From Symsagittifera roscoffensis (Eukaryota > Xenacoelomorpha > Acoela > Convolutidae), in the NCBI RefSeq assembly GCF_963678635.1, contig NC_087063.1, positions 20,776,701 to 20,840,700 of the forward strand: 64,000 bases of DNA, in the 5' to 3' direction. The notes below the pieces were generated by a model. It was given only the letters and a program-made list of their open reading frames with translations. It did no database searches and was not told the origin of the DNA. Positions 25,270 to 33,636 of this stretch are shown in pieces. Both the position numbers and the translations under genes were made by a program. Position 1 is the stretch's first letter; each line of letters begins with the position of its first letter.

Positions 25270-26042
25270 TACTCCCCGGACAAATTCCCATCAATGTCCC
25301 TATTGATCGCATAACACCGGGTTATCGTCAAGTAGTGTTCCAGTTCTCTGTAATCAATCTTACAAATCGCATAAGAAAGTGAAATTTATCTACTCCACCT
25401 CAACTCACTACGTGTTCACAAATGGCACCGTACTACATTTCACTGCCTTTCAACATTTTCACAGAATTTGCACCATGAGGAGTGTCCTAGATAAAATTTC
25501 TTTTCTGACTACTTACGTCGTCTTGCCATAAAACTTCTTTTCGCTCTTTGTGATTAAAAAGTTGGGACGTGGCACGGCCACGCACCCATTAAAATTAACT
25601 TAACATCACTCACCAAGTATAATCAGTTATTTATGCGGTCCTTTCAATATTAAAACTAAGAAACTCTGTGGCTAGGAAAGTTATTGAGTTACCCACCCTT
25701 CTCGAAGGAGTTTACTCAAACTTACCATGTCGCCACACAGTGAAATTGTGTCTTACACAAGTTAAAAACTTCATTCGTGTTTAAATAGGTAAATATACTC
25801 ACCTATGTTCTATATATATACATAGTAGTACAACTAAAATTCTCTTTCAACAATTTCAACAATTGTAACAATTTTCAAAGTTTGGTTTGACCAAACTAAA
25901 TCAAAACAAAAAGTTTAACAAGTTAAACAATCAAAACTTGGTTGATTGGTTCAAGTTTTAACACACAAAGACAATCAAGTTTTTTTTCCCTTCTCTTCTC
26001 TTCTTTGCTCACGTCTTCCCTTGTTCTCTTCGTTCATAATCT
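25270..26042 (-). other. 3' untranslated tail of the giant element
   Basis: No open frame of note. Next to the LTR, minus-strand TGTCCGGGGAGTA is the best polypurine-tract candidate. The 40 bp here (25271-25310) resemble 36757-36798 inside the element. AT-rich, CAA/TTG-rich repeats lie at 25840-25980. Confidence 0.5.
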
Positions 26043-26453
26043 TCACTCCATCGCTTCTCCATCCTGATCTTCAGCTTCGCTGTCTTCTGGGACTTTCTCC
26101 GTTATGTCCATGGAGTTGCGGGCCGTGCCCCATTTTTCCTGTTCCAACAGCCTCGGTTTGCAACAAGGTAGCAAGTCCACATTCACCTTTTGCTCCCGGT
26201 TCCTGCAAAAGCTGTTTTGAAGACATAGGCTCACATTTCGTTCTAGGTCAGCTCTTAAGACCTCTTTCTTTTCATCTTCAGTTACACAAGGCGCTCCAGC
26301 TACTCGCTTCACCGCCGTGGTGACCGCGTTTCTGTGCGTCAGGAATGCTCTCTTATAGGCTCCTGGTCCTATATCTAGCTGGAAAGATTGATAGGCTTCC
26401 GTGTTCCTCGACATGTGACGCTTCGCGCGTTCATACATCCATGATGTCATCAC
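26043..26453 (-). CDS. Accessory frame of the giant element, 136 aa, unknown
   Basis: The last open frame before the 3' tail. Its first ~90 residues (from MMTSWMYERAKRHMS) repeat those of the frame at 26735-27319 because this region lies in an 866-bp tandem duplication. The C-terminal ~30 residues are strongly acidic (Glu/Asp-rich). I recognise no domain. Confidence 0.55.
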   Translation of the reverse strand: MMTSWMYERAKRHMSRNTEAYQSFQLDIGPGAYKRAFLTHRNAVTTAVKRVAGAPCVTEDEKKEVLRADLERNVSLCLQNSFCRNREQKVNVDLLPCCKPRLLEQEKWGTARNSMDITEKVPEDSEAEDQDGEAME

Positions 26454-26462
26454 TGCACGGTA

Positions 26463-26774
26463 TCAAGGCATCAATCTTCGCCTTGACCATATTCTTTCAA
26501 TGGCTTTGGGTATTCTCAGAACCTTGCAGGTGGTTCTGAAAAGATCCAATTCACGACTCATCTTTACGTTGCTCAGCTGCTCAGGAGTCGGCACGGCCGT
26601 CTCCTGTTCACTTGTGTCCGCGTTAGCCTCCAACCATCTCACTGCCAGCATGGCACTAACCACCACGATTGACACATGTTGATTCTGATCGGGCAACCCC
26701 GTAGAGTGCAACTCCTCCACGTCCCATACTAGCATCAGATTCCCGCGTTTGGGGTACCACAACGTCTGCGCCAA
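26463..26774 (-). CDS. Accessory frame, 103 aa, unknown (duplicated)
   Basis: Near-identical to the frame at 27329-27640, starting MAQTLWYPKRGNLML. Mixed alpha/beta-looking sequence (VSIVVVSAMLAVRWLEA) without a family I recognise. It lies in the tandem duplication. Confidence 0.5.
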   Translation of the reverse strand: MAQTLWYPKRGNLMLVWDVEELHSTGLPDQNQHVSIVVVSAMLAVRWLEANADTSEQETAVPTPEQLSNVKMSRELDLFRTTCKVLRIPKAIERIWSRRRLMP

Positions 26775-27319
26775 GCAGTGGCAAGGATACTCCCATGGGT
26801 TCTCACTATGTTCCTTCGGGTCCGATAACCCGAGGCTCCCAGCAACGGTTCCACCTCCATCAGAATTCTGTGTAAGTCGTCTTTCTCTTCTATGGTGGGG
26901 AATTCAGTGGGTAACGCTCCACTCGCTTTCTGCTTCTGGAACTCACTCACATTACCTTCGTTCAATCTCAGAAACTCTTCACCCACTACGTCTTGCAACT
27001 CGCCTTCAGATCTCTTCGGGACTGCCCGAAAGATCTTTGCCAACAAATCATATGACCTCTCCCGGTTCCTGCAAAAGCTGTTTTGAAGACATAGGCTCAC
27101 ATTTCGTTCTAGGTCAGCTCTTAAGACCTCTTTCTTTTCATCTTCAGTTACACAAGGCGCTCCAGCTACTCGCTTCACCGCCGTGGTGACCGCGTTTCTG
27201 TGCGTCAGGAATGCTTTCTTATAGGCTCCTGGTCCTATATCTAGCTGGAAAGATTGATAGGCTTCCGTGTTCCTCGACATGTGACGCTTCGCGCGTTCAT
27301 ACATCCATGATGTCATCAC
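26735..27319 (-). CDS. Accessory frame, 194 aa, unknown (duplicated)
   Basis: Shares its N-terminal ~90 residues with 26043-26453 and its C-terminal ~105 residues (from RSYDLLAKIFRAVPKRS) with 27601-28179, as expected at the junction of the 866-bp duplication. Charged and probably helical; no known domain. Confidence 0.5.
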   Translation of the reverse strand: MMTSWMYERAKRHMSRNTEAYQSFQLDIGPGAYKKAFLTHRNAVTTAVKRVAGAPCVTEDEKKEVLRADLERNVSLCLQNSFCRNRERSYDLLAKIFRAVPKRSEGELQDVVGEEFLRLNEGNVSEFQKQKASGALPTEFPTIEEKDDLHRILMEVEPLLGASGYRTRRNIVRTHGSILATAWRRRCGTPNAGI

Positions 27320-27328
27320 TGCACGGAA

Positions 27329-27640
27329 TCAAGGCATCAATCTTTGCCTTGACCATATTCTTTCAATGGCTTTGGGTATTCTCAGAACCTTGCAGGTGGT
27401 TCTGAAAAGATCCAATTCACGACTCATCTTTACCTTGCTCAGCTGCTCAGGAGTCGGCACGGCCGTCTCCTGTTCACTTGTGTCCGCGTTAGCCTCCAAC
27501 CATCTCACTGCCAGCATGGCACTAACCACCACGATTGACACCTGTTGATTCTGATCGGGCAACCCCGTAGAGTACAACTCCTCCACGTCCCATACTAGCA
27601 TCAGATTCCCGCGTTTGGGGTACCACAACGTCTGCGCCAA
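27329..27640 (-). CDS. Accessory frame, 103 aa, unknown
   Basis: Second copy of the duplicated 103-aa frame. It differs from 26463-26774 at only a few residues. Function unknown. Confidence 0.5.
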   Translation of the reverse strand: MAQTLWYPKRGNLMLVWDVEELYSTGLPDQNQQVSIVVVSAMLAVRWLEANADTSEQETAVPTPEQLSKVKMSRELDLFRTTCKVLRIPKAIERIWSRQRLMP

Positions 27641-28179
27641 GCAGTGGCAAGGATACTCCCATGGGTTCTCACTATGTTCCTTCGGGTCCGATAACCCGAG
27701 GCTCCCAGCAACGGTTCCACCTCCATCAGAATTCTGTGTAAGTCGTCTTTCTCTTCTATGGTGGGGAATTCAGTGGGTAACGCTCCACTCGCTTTCTGCT
27801 TCTGGAACTCACTCACATTACCTTCGTTCAATCTCAGAAACTCTTCACCCACTACGTCTTGCAACTCGCCTTCAGATCTCTTCGGGACTGCCCGAAAGAT
27901 CTTTGCCAACAAATCATATGACCTCTCCGACATTCTGGCCAACCTCACGCACTTTGGCACAGAGAAAAGTTGGTCAATCAACACCTGCTGTGTCCGCGCA
28001 TACCTACTACTGCAATATGGTGCAGAGCCTGAACCCACCAGATATTTTGAACCAGTAGGTTTATGATAGGCTTCACTATCTTTCAGATTCATTTCGTTCT
28101 CCAGAGCTTCTCGCCAGCCTCCGATCTTCTGCTCTGTCTGCAATGCTCCAGGGAACACTTCCACGCTGAGGGACGTCAC
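27601..28179 (-). CDS. Accessory frame, 192 aa, unknown
   Basis: Begins MTSLSVEVFPGALQ directly after the 641-aa frame ends, with almost no spacing, as in compact viral genomes. Its second half is duplicated downstream. It is charged and soluble-looking, with no signal peptide or membrane segment and no recognised domain. Confidence 0.55.
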   Translation of the reverse strand: MTSLSVEVFPGALQTEQKIGGWREALENEMNLKDSEAYHKPTGSKYLVGSGSAPYCSSRYARTQQVLIDQLFSVPKCVRLARMSERSYDLLAKIFRAVPKRSEGELQDVVGEEFLRLNEGNVSEFQKQKASGALPTEFPTIEEKDDLHRILMEVEPLLGASGYRTRRNIVRTHGSILATAWRRRCGTPNAGI

Positions 28180-28182
28180 TAG

Positions 28183-30108
28183 CTAATGGGCACGCTCCAG
28201 GCGCTCAAGCGATTCTATCGAACTCGTCATGCTACAAAATCCCAAGGCTGTGATCAAGTTTACATCCGTCACCCCATGACAGTCCGCGACCAACTCCATG
28301 CCACTCTTATCCGACATGCTCAATCTTGCGTACAATCGTGCCAGTTGTCGATGCTGCTCGCTCAGCGTAATCAGGCAGTACCCCAAGTTACAAACCTGTC
28401 CTTCCATCCCACTATGTTGAGCCAAGCATGTGCCTTGCCTCAACCAATTGCTCGATGGACCTTCCTCGGACAGCTCCGTGGATGGGTTGCTCTTCCGCTT
28501 CGTCAACCTCATGGCCAGCAGATGGTGTATCATGGCCAGATCATGTAAACTCGCGTCATCATCTAGGTCTAACGTGACATCCGCCGTCATGTTCCAGATT
28601 AAACCGGCGTTAGGATGAGGACACCAAGAAGGCTTCATGAGTTCCCACATCGTTACTAGACTGGTTTTCAAGGGACCGTCCCAAGAACCACAATCAAAAC
28701 TCACTTGCCCCTTTAGCTCGGGAACCGAGGGTTCGACCACTCGTTCTTCCAAGATAATTCCCAGCTTGGGTTGTTCCACCATCAGCATTCCAGTTTCTTT
28801 AATCCGTTCAACCCAGAAATTGAGTACTATGACTTGCTCATAGTCGAAGTACGCTTCCCTGGCTTCTTCATTCACGAAGGGATTATACGCCATCCCCGGT
28901 ATGCCAGACACATATTGGAACGACTTCAGTTTCCCTAGTGTTGCAAAGTCTTTTTGTCCCTTGACTGCTTCAATCAACTCCCGGCTCACTTTCAATTCTT
29001 TGTTGGAATATCTTCTCACTTCTTCCAACTTGCGATAGCTCTCCATGTCATTTGACTCCTTATTTGGTACAGTCAACGGCATATCCTGATATAGTTCCAG
29101 GAGTGCCCTAAGGAAGTTCCTTTCGCAATCAACTCCCTTTTGCCGAATACATTCTCCCAAAACAGGAGTGGGGATACGATCCACCACGAACCTGACAAAG
29201 CAAAGGGCATCCTTACGCTTAGCCCACGCTATCGCCGAATCGTCGTTTGAAATCAACGCCCGCAGAGCTTTCATCAACTCCAGCTCCTGTTCCCGTGATT
29301 TCGAATCATTACTGGCTTCATATTCCGCCTTCTTGATGCCCATCAAGTACCAAGCCAACCGTACTTGCAGATCAGTTCTCGTGCACGGATGAGCCAGGTA
29401 CGCTGCCACCGTCGCAGGTGCATGCATCGTCTCGTCGAAGTATCTCTGGAGGGCCGACCTCCAAGAAATTTCTAGTAGTTTTTCTAATCCGATTTCGTTC
29501 GCTTCAGAGGACATTACCGTGCCGTATTCTTTTCGATTTAAGTTTGAATTCTCCGTAAGCTCTTTCAGATATTCCTGCATGGCTCGCTTCTCGCTCCAAG
29601 CCATCAGGTGCCCTCTCGCGGAGTTTCTCGCTTTTAACATCTCCACATAACCCCCTGCTGGATCTCCCATGTGGACCGATTCCGGCACAGTGACTCGACT
29701 GTACTCGAGCACGTCGAGTTGTCCTTCCAGTTTCAATTTGGCCATGTTGGTCCGCGAAGGCCTGTAATCTTCAAGTCCTCCAGATCCACATTGACTGATG
29801 ATCTCCATCTCTAATTTAGTGTCTGCCAGGGTTCGTGCTGTTTTCTTTGATCTCACGGCTGTCGTGGTCAGACCTGCCAAGAGCATAGGGGGTATCAGAT
29901 TCTCTTTTTCTCCCCCTGTCAGTGTTGCACCATCTCCTTGCCCGCTCTCACCTGAACGGCCTGCGCTCGTTAAAGAGGTCACCACTGCGCTGGCTTTTGA
30001 CTTCACCACTCTCGGGTTCACGGCTCGACTTCCTGTCTTCCCTTTTAGTCGCTTCAGCCCCTTTCTGGGTCGTCGGTAATTTCTTTGTGACCTGCTGATC
30101 ATCGGCAC
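28183..30108 (-). CDS. Accessory protein, 641 aa, unknown
   Basis: A long uninterrupted frame. The first ~50 residues are basic (RRPRKGLKRLKGK), then a disordered Ser/Thr/Gly stretch, then a long region of predicted helices with scattered Trp and Cys (about residues 120-640). There is no signal peptide or transmembrane run, so it is not an envelope glycoprotein. Its size and place suggest a structural or nucleic-acid-binding accessory protein, but this is only a guess. I recognise no family. Confidence 0.7.
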   Translation of the reverse strand: MPMISRSQRNYRRPRKGLKRLKGKTGSRAVNPRVVKSKASAVVTSLTSAGRSGESGQGDGATLTGGEKENLIPPMLLAGLTTTAVRSKKTARTLADTKLEMEIISQCGSGGLEDYRPSRTNMAKLKLEGQLDVLEYSRVTVPESVHMGDPAGGYVEMLKARNSARGHLMAWSEKRAMQEYLKELTENSNLNRKEYGTVMSSEANEIGLEKLLEISWRSALQRYFDETMHAPATVAAYLAHPCTRTDLQVRLAWYLMGIKKAEYEASNDSKSREQELELMKALRALISNDDSAIAWAKRKDALCFVRFVVDRIPTPVLGECIRQKGVDCERNFLRALLELYQDMPLTVPNKESNDMESYRKLEEVRRYSNKELKVSRELIEAVKGQKDFATLGKLKSFQYVSGIPGMAYNPFVNEEAREAYFDYEQVIVLNFWVERIKETGMLMVEQPKLGIILEERVVEPSVPELKGQVSFDCGSWDGPLKTSLVTMWELMKPSWCPHPNAGLIWNMTADVTLDLDDDASLHDLAMIHHLLAMRLTKRKSNPSTELSEEGPSSNWLRQGTCLAQHSGMEGQVCNLGYCLITLSEQHRQLARLYARLSMSDKSGMELVADCHGVTDVNLITALGFCSMTSSIESLERLERAH

Positions 30109-30451
30109 TGTCTTCTGTAACTGACTCGGTCAGAACATCCGACTCCATGGAGTTCACTATTTTCTGCAGGACCTCACGCATGATGGGTTGGTTCAATCCC
30201 ACCTTCAAAATGGACTGCGTCCCATATCGTCGTATCACGTCCCATGACCTTTCCATGAAGTTCACTCGGCTCCAGGTTGCCCCTGTCTTACCTTCTAATT
30301 CACTTTGATATCTCTCCCATTCCTCTTCCGGTAGCGTACTCAGGAAGGATACCCTCATTGATTCCTCGATTTTTCTCCTCCTCGGTGACTCATTGAGCAA
30401 TCTTTGCGGATCCCTGCTTCTGCATTCTCTCGCCTGGCTTATTGGGTCCAT
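29948..30451 (-). CDS. Accessory frame, 167 aa, charged, unknown
   Basis: Starts MDPISQARECRSRDPQRLLN seven bases after the 284-aa frame ends. Highly charged (Arg/Glu/Lys-rich) with PRRRK and KREDRKSSRE, and likely disordered in its second half. It overlaps the start region of the 641-aa frame. No known domain. Confidence 0.6.
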   Translation of the reverse strand: MDPISQARECRSRDPQRLLNESPRRRKIEESMRVSFLSTLPEEEWERYQSELEGKTGATWSRVNFMERSWDVIRRYGTQSILKVGLNQPIMREVLQKIVNSMESDVLTESVTEDSADDQQVTKKLPTTQKGAEATKREDRKSSREPESGEVKSQRSGDLFNERRPFR

Positions 30452-30457
30452 CGGGGA

Positions 30458-31312
30458 TCAGTCGGCCGACGCCTCGTTTGTAGGGGACATGAAAGACGAT
30501 GGCGTCATTAGCAGTAGACTCCCATCGACTTCCCCATCGTCGTCTTCACTGAACCGGTATTCTAGCAAGTCTATCTCCAACGCTCCTAGATCCGTCTCAC
30601 CCGGTTTTCCCGTCTTTCCCTCGATGTCGTTATCGTTATCGTCCTGATCCATCAATTCATCATCACCTGCATCAGGTTTCGGCTTGGGTCCTGAAGGGCC
30701 TTGTCGTGTGTCTAAGCCCGAGTCCGGCCGAGCCGGTACGGTCATGTCTCCTGCGTGATAAAACAATTCATCGTTCACCAGGAATTCTACGGACTCCTCG
30801 CCATGTGGTGCCAGGTCCTCTATCGTTATGTATGAGCCTCTTCTGCTCTCCCTTGCCACTTCCAGCATCACTACTTTCGCTTCTCCTGACCACTTCAGTC
30901 TTGATAAATCATCCGTGGGAGTATACACTTCAATCCACATTTCAGCCGAGACTTCTGGTCTCCTGGAAGGTAGTGCCTTGATCTTTTTCCTACTCCAAGC
31001 ATCAGGAAATGAGAAGTCAAACGTGTGCGCGGCTGCAACATTCCAGCTGATGAAGCGCGGCTCCATCCCTTCACTCCACTTCAGCATTCTCTTCTCCGCA
31101 TCACGAGCTGCTCCGATGCGAGGGGCAATGATGGGAGATGTGACTCCCAACAACATCCTCCTTATCGGTGGATATCGAGGGTATTGGTCCGGTAGCGGCG
31201 TGGACCCAGAAAGCCACGCTTGCTGGTTCTTTTTCGCGTGTGCATAGGCCTCTGGTAAGAGTGGGATCCCATAGCCGCTCCTGTATCCTTCACTACTGGT
31301 CTCAAATTCCAA
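30458..31312 (-). CDS. Accessory protein with acidic C-terminus, 284 aa, unknown
   Basis: The N-terminal two thirds look folded (aromatic-rich: FISWNVAAAHTFDFSFPDAW, WIEVYTPTDDL). The last ~90 residues are acidic and disordered (DDELMDQDDNDND, RFSEDDDGEVDG). Acidic tails of this kind occur in viral phosphoproteins and chaperone-like proteins, but no family is recognised. Packed tightly between neighbouring frames. Confidence 0.65.
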   Translation of the reverse strand: MEFETSSEGYRSGYGIPLLPEAYAHAKKNQQAWLSGSTPLPDQYPRYPPIRRMLLGVTSPIIAPRIGAARDAEKRMLKWSEGMEPRFISWNVAAAHTFDFSFPDAWSRKKIKALPSRRPEVSAEMWIEVYTPTDDLSRLKWSGEAKVVMLEVARESRRGSYITIEDLAPHGEESVEFLVNDELFYHAGDMTVPARPDSGLDTRQGPSGPKPKPDAGDDELMDQDDNDNDIEGKTGKPGETDLGALEIDLLEYRFSEDDDGEVDGSLLLMTPSSFMSPTNEASAD

Positions 31313-33636
31313 AGCTTCGGGTTAAACTGGATGTGAGAAAGGTCCTCACGGCCCATTCGGCACTTGAAGTGGTTGTTGAAACCCATCAACACCCAACCTG
31401 GCTCAGCTATTCTTCCGAACAGCCTATCGTCGCTGGCCAGCCCTCTCAGTTCCCTCTGCTCTACCCAATTCAGCACGGAACAGTCCACAACTGAGACCAG
31501 GTTGACATACAACACAGAATTCCTGTATGCCTTGACTTGCACGTCCGGGAACGCGAAAGACATCACCGGTCCATACACCACCGTGACGAATTCCCGCAGT
31601 CCGTGAATCAGAGCCAACGGGTCGATCCGCATCATGACAGCCAAGTCTGTCAGCAAGGGCATGCCACAATACTGCTTACATTCACCCGCATCCGTCGCCA
31701 CCTTATCTTCTCCCGTGACGCTTCTGTTCTGTTGCAAGAGATATTGGAGCAGGAGAGCCCTCCAGTCTTTCATCTTCCTGAGCGAAGCGGTTTCCAACTG
31801 TGCATTGAACTCACGACTTGGTCCCTGAAGTTGTTCAGGGTAACGCAACAGCACAAGCAAATCACCCAGTCGACCGTAGGTCATGGCAATTAGAGTCAGG
31901 AGTCCATCCAATCTCAAATCTGCCAACGCTTGGGTGAAGAGATTCGCCGGTCCCTTCACGAAATTTTCATGATCAAATGTCACGTATAGGGCTAATATCA
32001 GGCCAATCGACAACTTCTTGATGTCCTTGACGAAATTCGCGATCAGGTTCCGGGATGCCCTAGGATAGCACGTCGACAGGAAGGATGGCGTCCATCCCAC
32101 TCCCATTCCACCCAAGATGGCATCCGATCGTTCATACTGTGCCCTCGTGGCTAGCACGTCAGCTTGGAACTTGTCCAGTGACATAGTGTTTACGTCCTGC
32201 ATCAATTTCAACATCATGCCCCCAGCTAACTCCCGGGCATCAAACAAGTTTTTCAGATACACGTGTATCTCTTTTATCACAGCCGGCGCATGCTCAAACG
32301 CGTCCTCACCCAAGGTGCACAGCCTTGGTGACAAGTACAACCATACGTTGTTGTGTGGCTTCGTGCGCAAAGCCATTGCCATGAGATCTTCTTCCGCTGA
32401 CGTCATGTTCTTCCTGACTGTCCTGCCCTGCTCGTTCTCGGCATGATCCATCTGTCTGAACCAGAGATCATCAGCCACCTGTTGTACTAACAGATGATCG
32501 TCATCTACCCCTGGTCTTAACTTCAACAATTTGGCAAAGTTGGACAGCTCCAACCCCAGAACCTCATCTAGCACCAACCGAGTTGTGCTACAATCTTTGA
32601 GTCCCTGTATGGCATTGGAAATGTCAGCCCAAACGGCGGGAAGCTCAGAACGGGACGGGTAGTAATTGTCTGGGTCTACCACTCTGTTCGGGGTAGGAAT
32701 TATTACGTTGAACCTCCCCTCTGCTATCGTTGTGCCCATCGTGTACACAAACTGAAGGGGTTCTGGCAATGCAGCGTACCCTGGTGACAACACAAAGACC
32801 ACCTTCACTACATTTTGGGTGAAACGTTGTTTTGCTGCTTTTTCTACCTCAGCCATCGCCGAGAGCAATGTCATTATCGCCTCCCCTATGACCTCGTTGC
32901 TCGGGACCGACCCATCCGTCAGACGTGTCAACAAGCCCCTGCTTAGCAGATGATCATTTGAGCCGGCAACCACTATCACCTGCGGCTCCATGCTGACCAC
33001 CCTTCGTACACTTATCATCATACCTATTGCCTGTCCCCAGTCCAATTTAGGCGCCGTCAAGAAAATCACGTCGGGCCAGAAGAGAGAACGGGGCGTATAG
33101 AGATAATCGGAACTGGCCACAATCAGATACTTTGCAGCTTTCATCTCTAAGGGATCGTAAGCTGCAAACAGGCCGTCGCCTATTGGGGCCTCCAGATTCC
33201 CATATCTCTTGTCATCTCTATCGACCGTGGTCGTTCGGGGGTATTCCCTTGAATACTCGCCAGGCGTCTGACCGGGTGGTTTAGCAAACTGCCTGTACAT
33301 CTTGTGATGCTTGTTATTGGGCTTGTTCTCTGCCTGAAACTTGCCCTTGCGAGCAGGTGGCGTCAGTTCCCGGGCTCTCTGTCGGACGTCCGTAAGAGAC
33401 CGGGTATTCAAAGGTCCAAAGGTATTGCCTGAGGCAACCCATTCAAGTCTGCGTGCCGGAGCGTAGTCGTGGAGCTGAACTGCTCCTGCTCTGCTAGCAG
33501 CCAATCCACGCCCGGTATCCGATATAGTCGCGACACTGTGGGACTTTCTCCGCCAATCATTTTCATTGCGTCCTCCCGACACGTCAGGGTATTCATGTTC
33601 AACTTCGCGGACATGTCCGTCTTGTACTGTCCCCAA
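31162..33636 (-). CDS. Large accessory protein, 824 aa, with distant SGNH-like region
   Basis: The longest accessory frame. After a basic, disordered ~150-residue lead, residues ~165-300 contain KYLIVASSDYLY, WGQAIGMM and VIVVAGSNDHLLSRG. These are spaced like blocks I, II and III (GDS, G, GxND) of SGNH hydrolases and resemble the neighbouring SGNH frame (HLIIGDSLVRDL, VIMLGTNDVSR). I infer a duplicated, diverged SGNH domain whose activity is doubtful. The remaining ~500 residues are largely helical with no domain I know. No membrane segment is evident. Confidence 0.7.
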   Translation of the reverse strand: MGTVQDGHVREVEHEYPDVSGGRNENDWRRKSHSVATISDTGRGLAASRAGAVQLHDYAPARRLEWVASGNTFGPLNTRSLTDVRQRARELTPPARKGKFQAENKPNNKHHKMYRQFAKPPGQTPGEYSREYPRTTTVDRDDKRYGNLEAPIGDGLFAAYDPLEMKAAKYLIVASSDYLYTPRSLFWPDVIFLTAPKLDWGQAIGMMISVRRVVSMEPQVIVVAGSNDHLLSRGLLTRLTDGSVPSNEVIGEAIMTLLSAMAEVEKAAKQRFTQNVVKVVFVLSPGYAALPEPLQFVYTMGTTIAEGRFNVIIPTPNRVVDPDNYYPSRSELPAVWADISNAIQGLKDCSTTRLVLDEVLGLELSNFAKLLKLRPGVDDDHLLVQQVADDLWFRQMDHAENEQGRTVRKNMTSAEEDLMAMALRTKPHNNVWLYLSPRLCTLGEDAFEHAPAVIKEIHVYLKNLFDARELAGGMMLKLMQDVNTMSLDKFQADVLATRAQYERSDAILGGMGVGWTPSFLSTCYPRASRNLIANFVKDIKKLSIGLILALYVTFDHENFVKGPANLFTQALADLRLDGLLTLIAMTYGRLGDLLVLLRYPEQLQGPSREFNAQLETASLRKMKDWRALLLQYLLQQNRSVTGEDKVATDAGECKQYCGMPLLTDLAVMMRIDPLALIHGLREFVTVVYGPVMSFAFPDVQVKAYRNSVLYVNLVSVVDCSVLNWVEQRELRGLASDDRLFGRIAEPGWVLMGFNNHFKCRMGREDLSHIQFNPKLWNLRPVVKDTGAAMGSHSYQRPMHTRKRTSKRGFLGPRRYRTNTLDIHR

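Larger units (their letters stand above)
26193..27924 (-). repeat. 866-bp tandem duplication inside the giant element
   Basis: Unit 26193-27058 is repeated at 27059-27924, both beginning at CCCGGTTCCTGCAAAAGC. I count about six differences, i.e. ~99.3% identity, less than the ~1.5% separating the LTRs. The duplication is therefore probably later than, or close to, the insertion of this copy. Confidence 0.9.
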
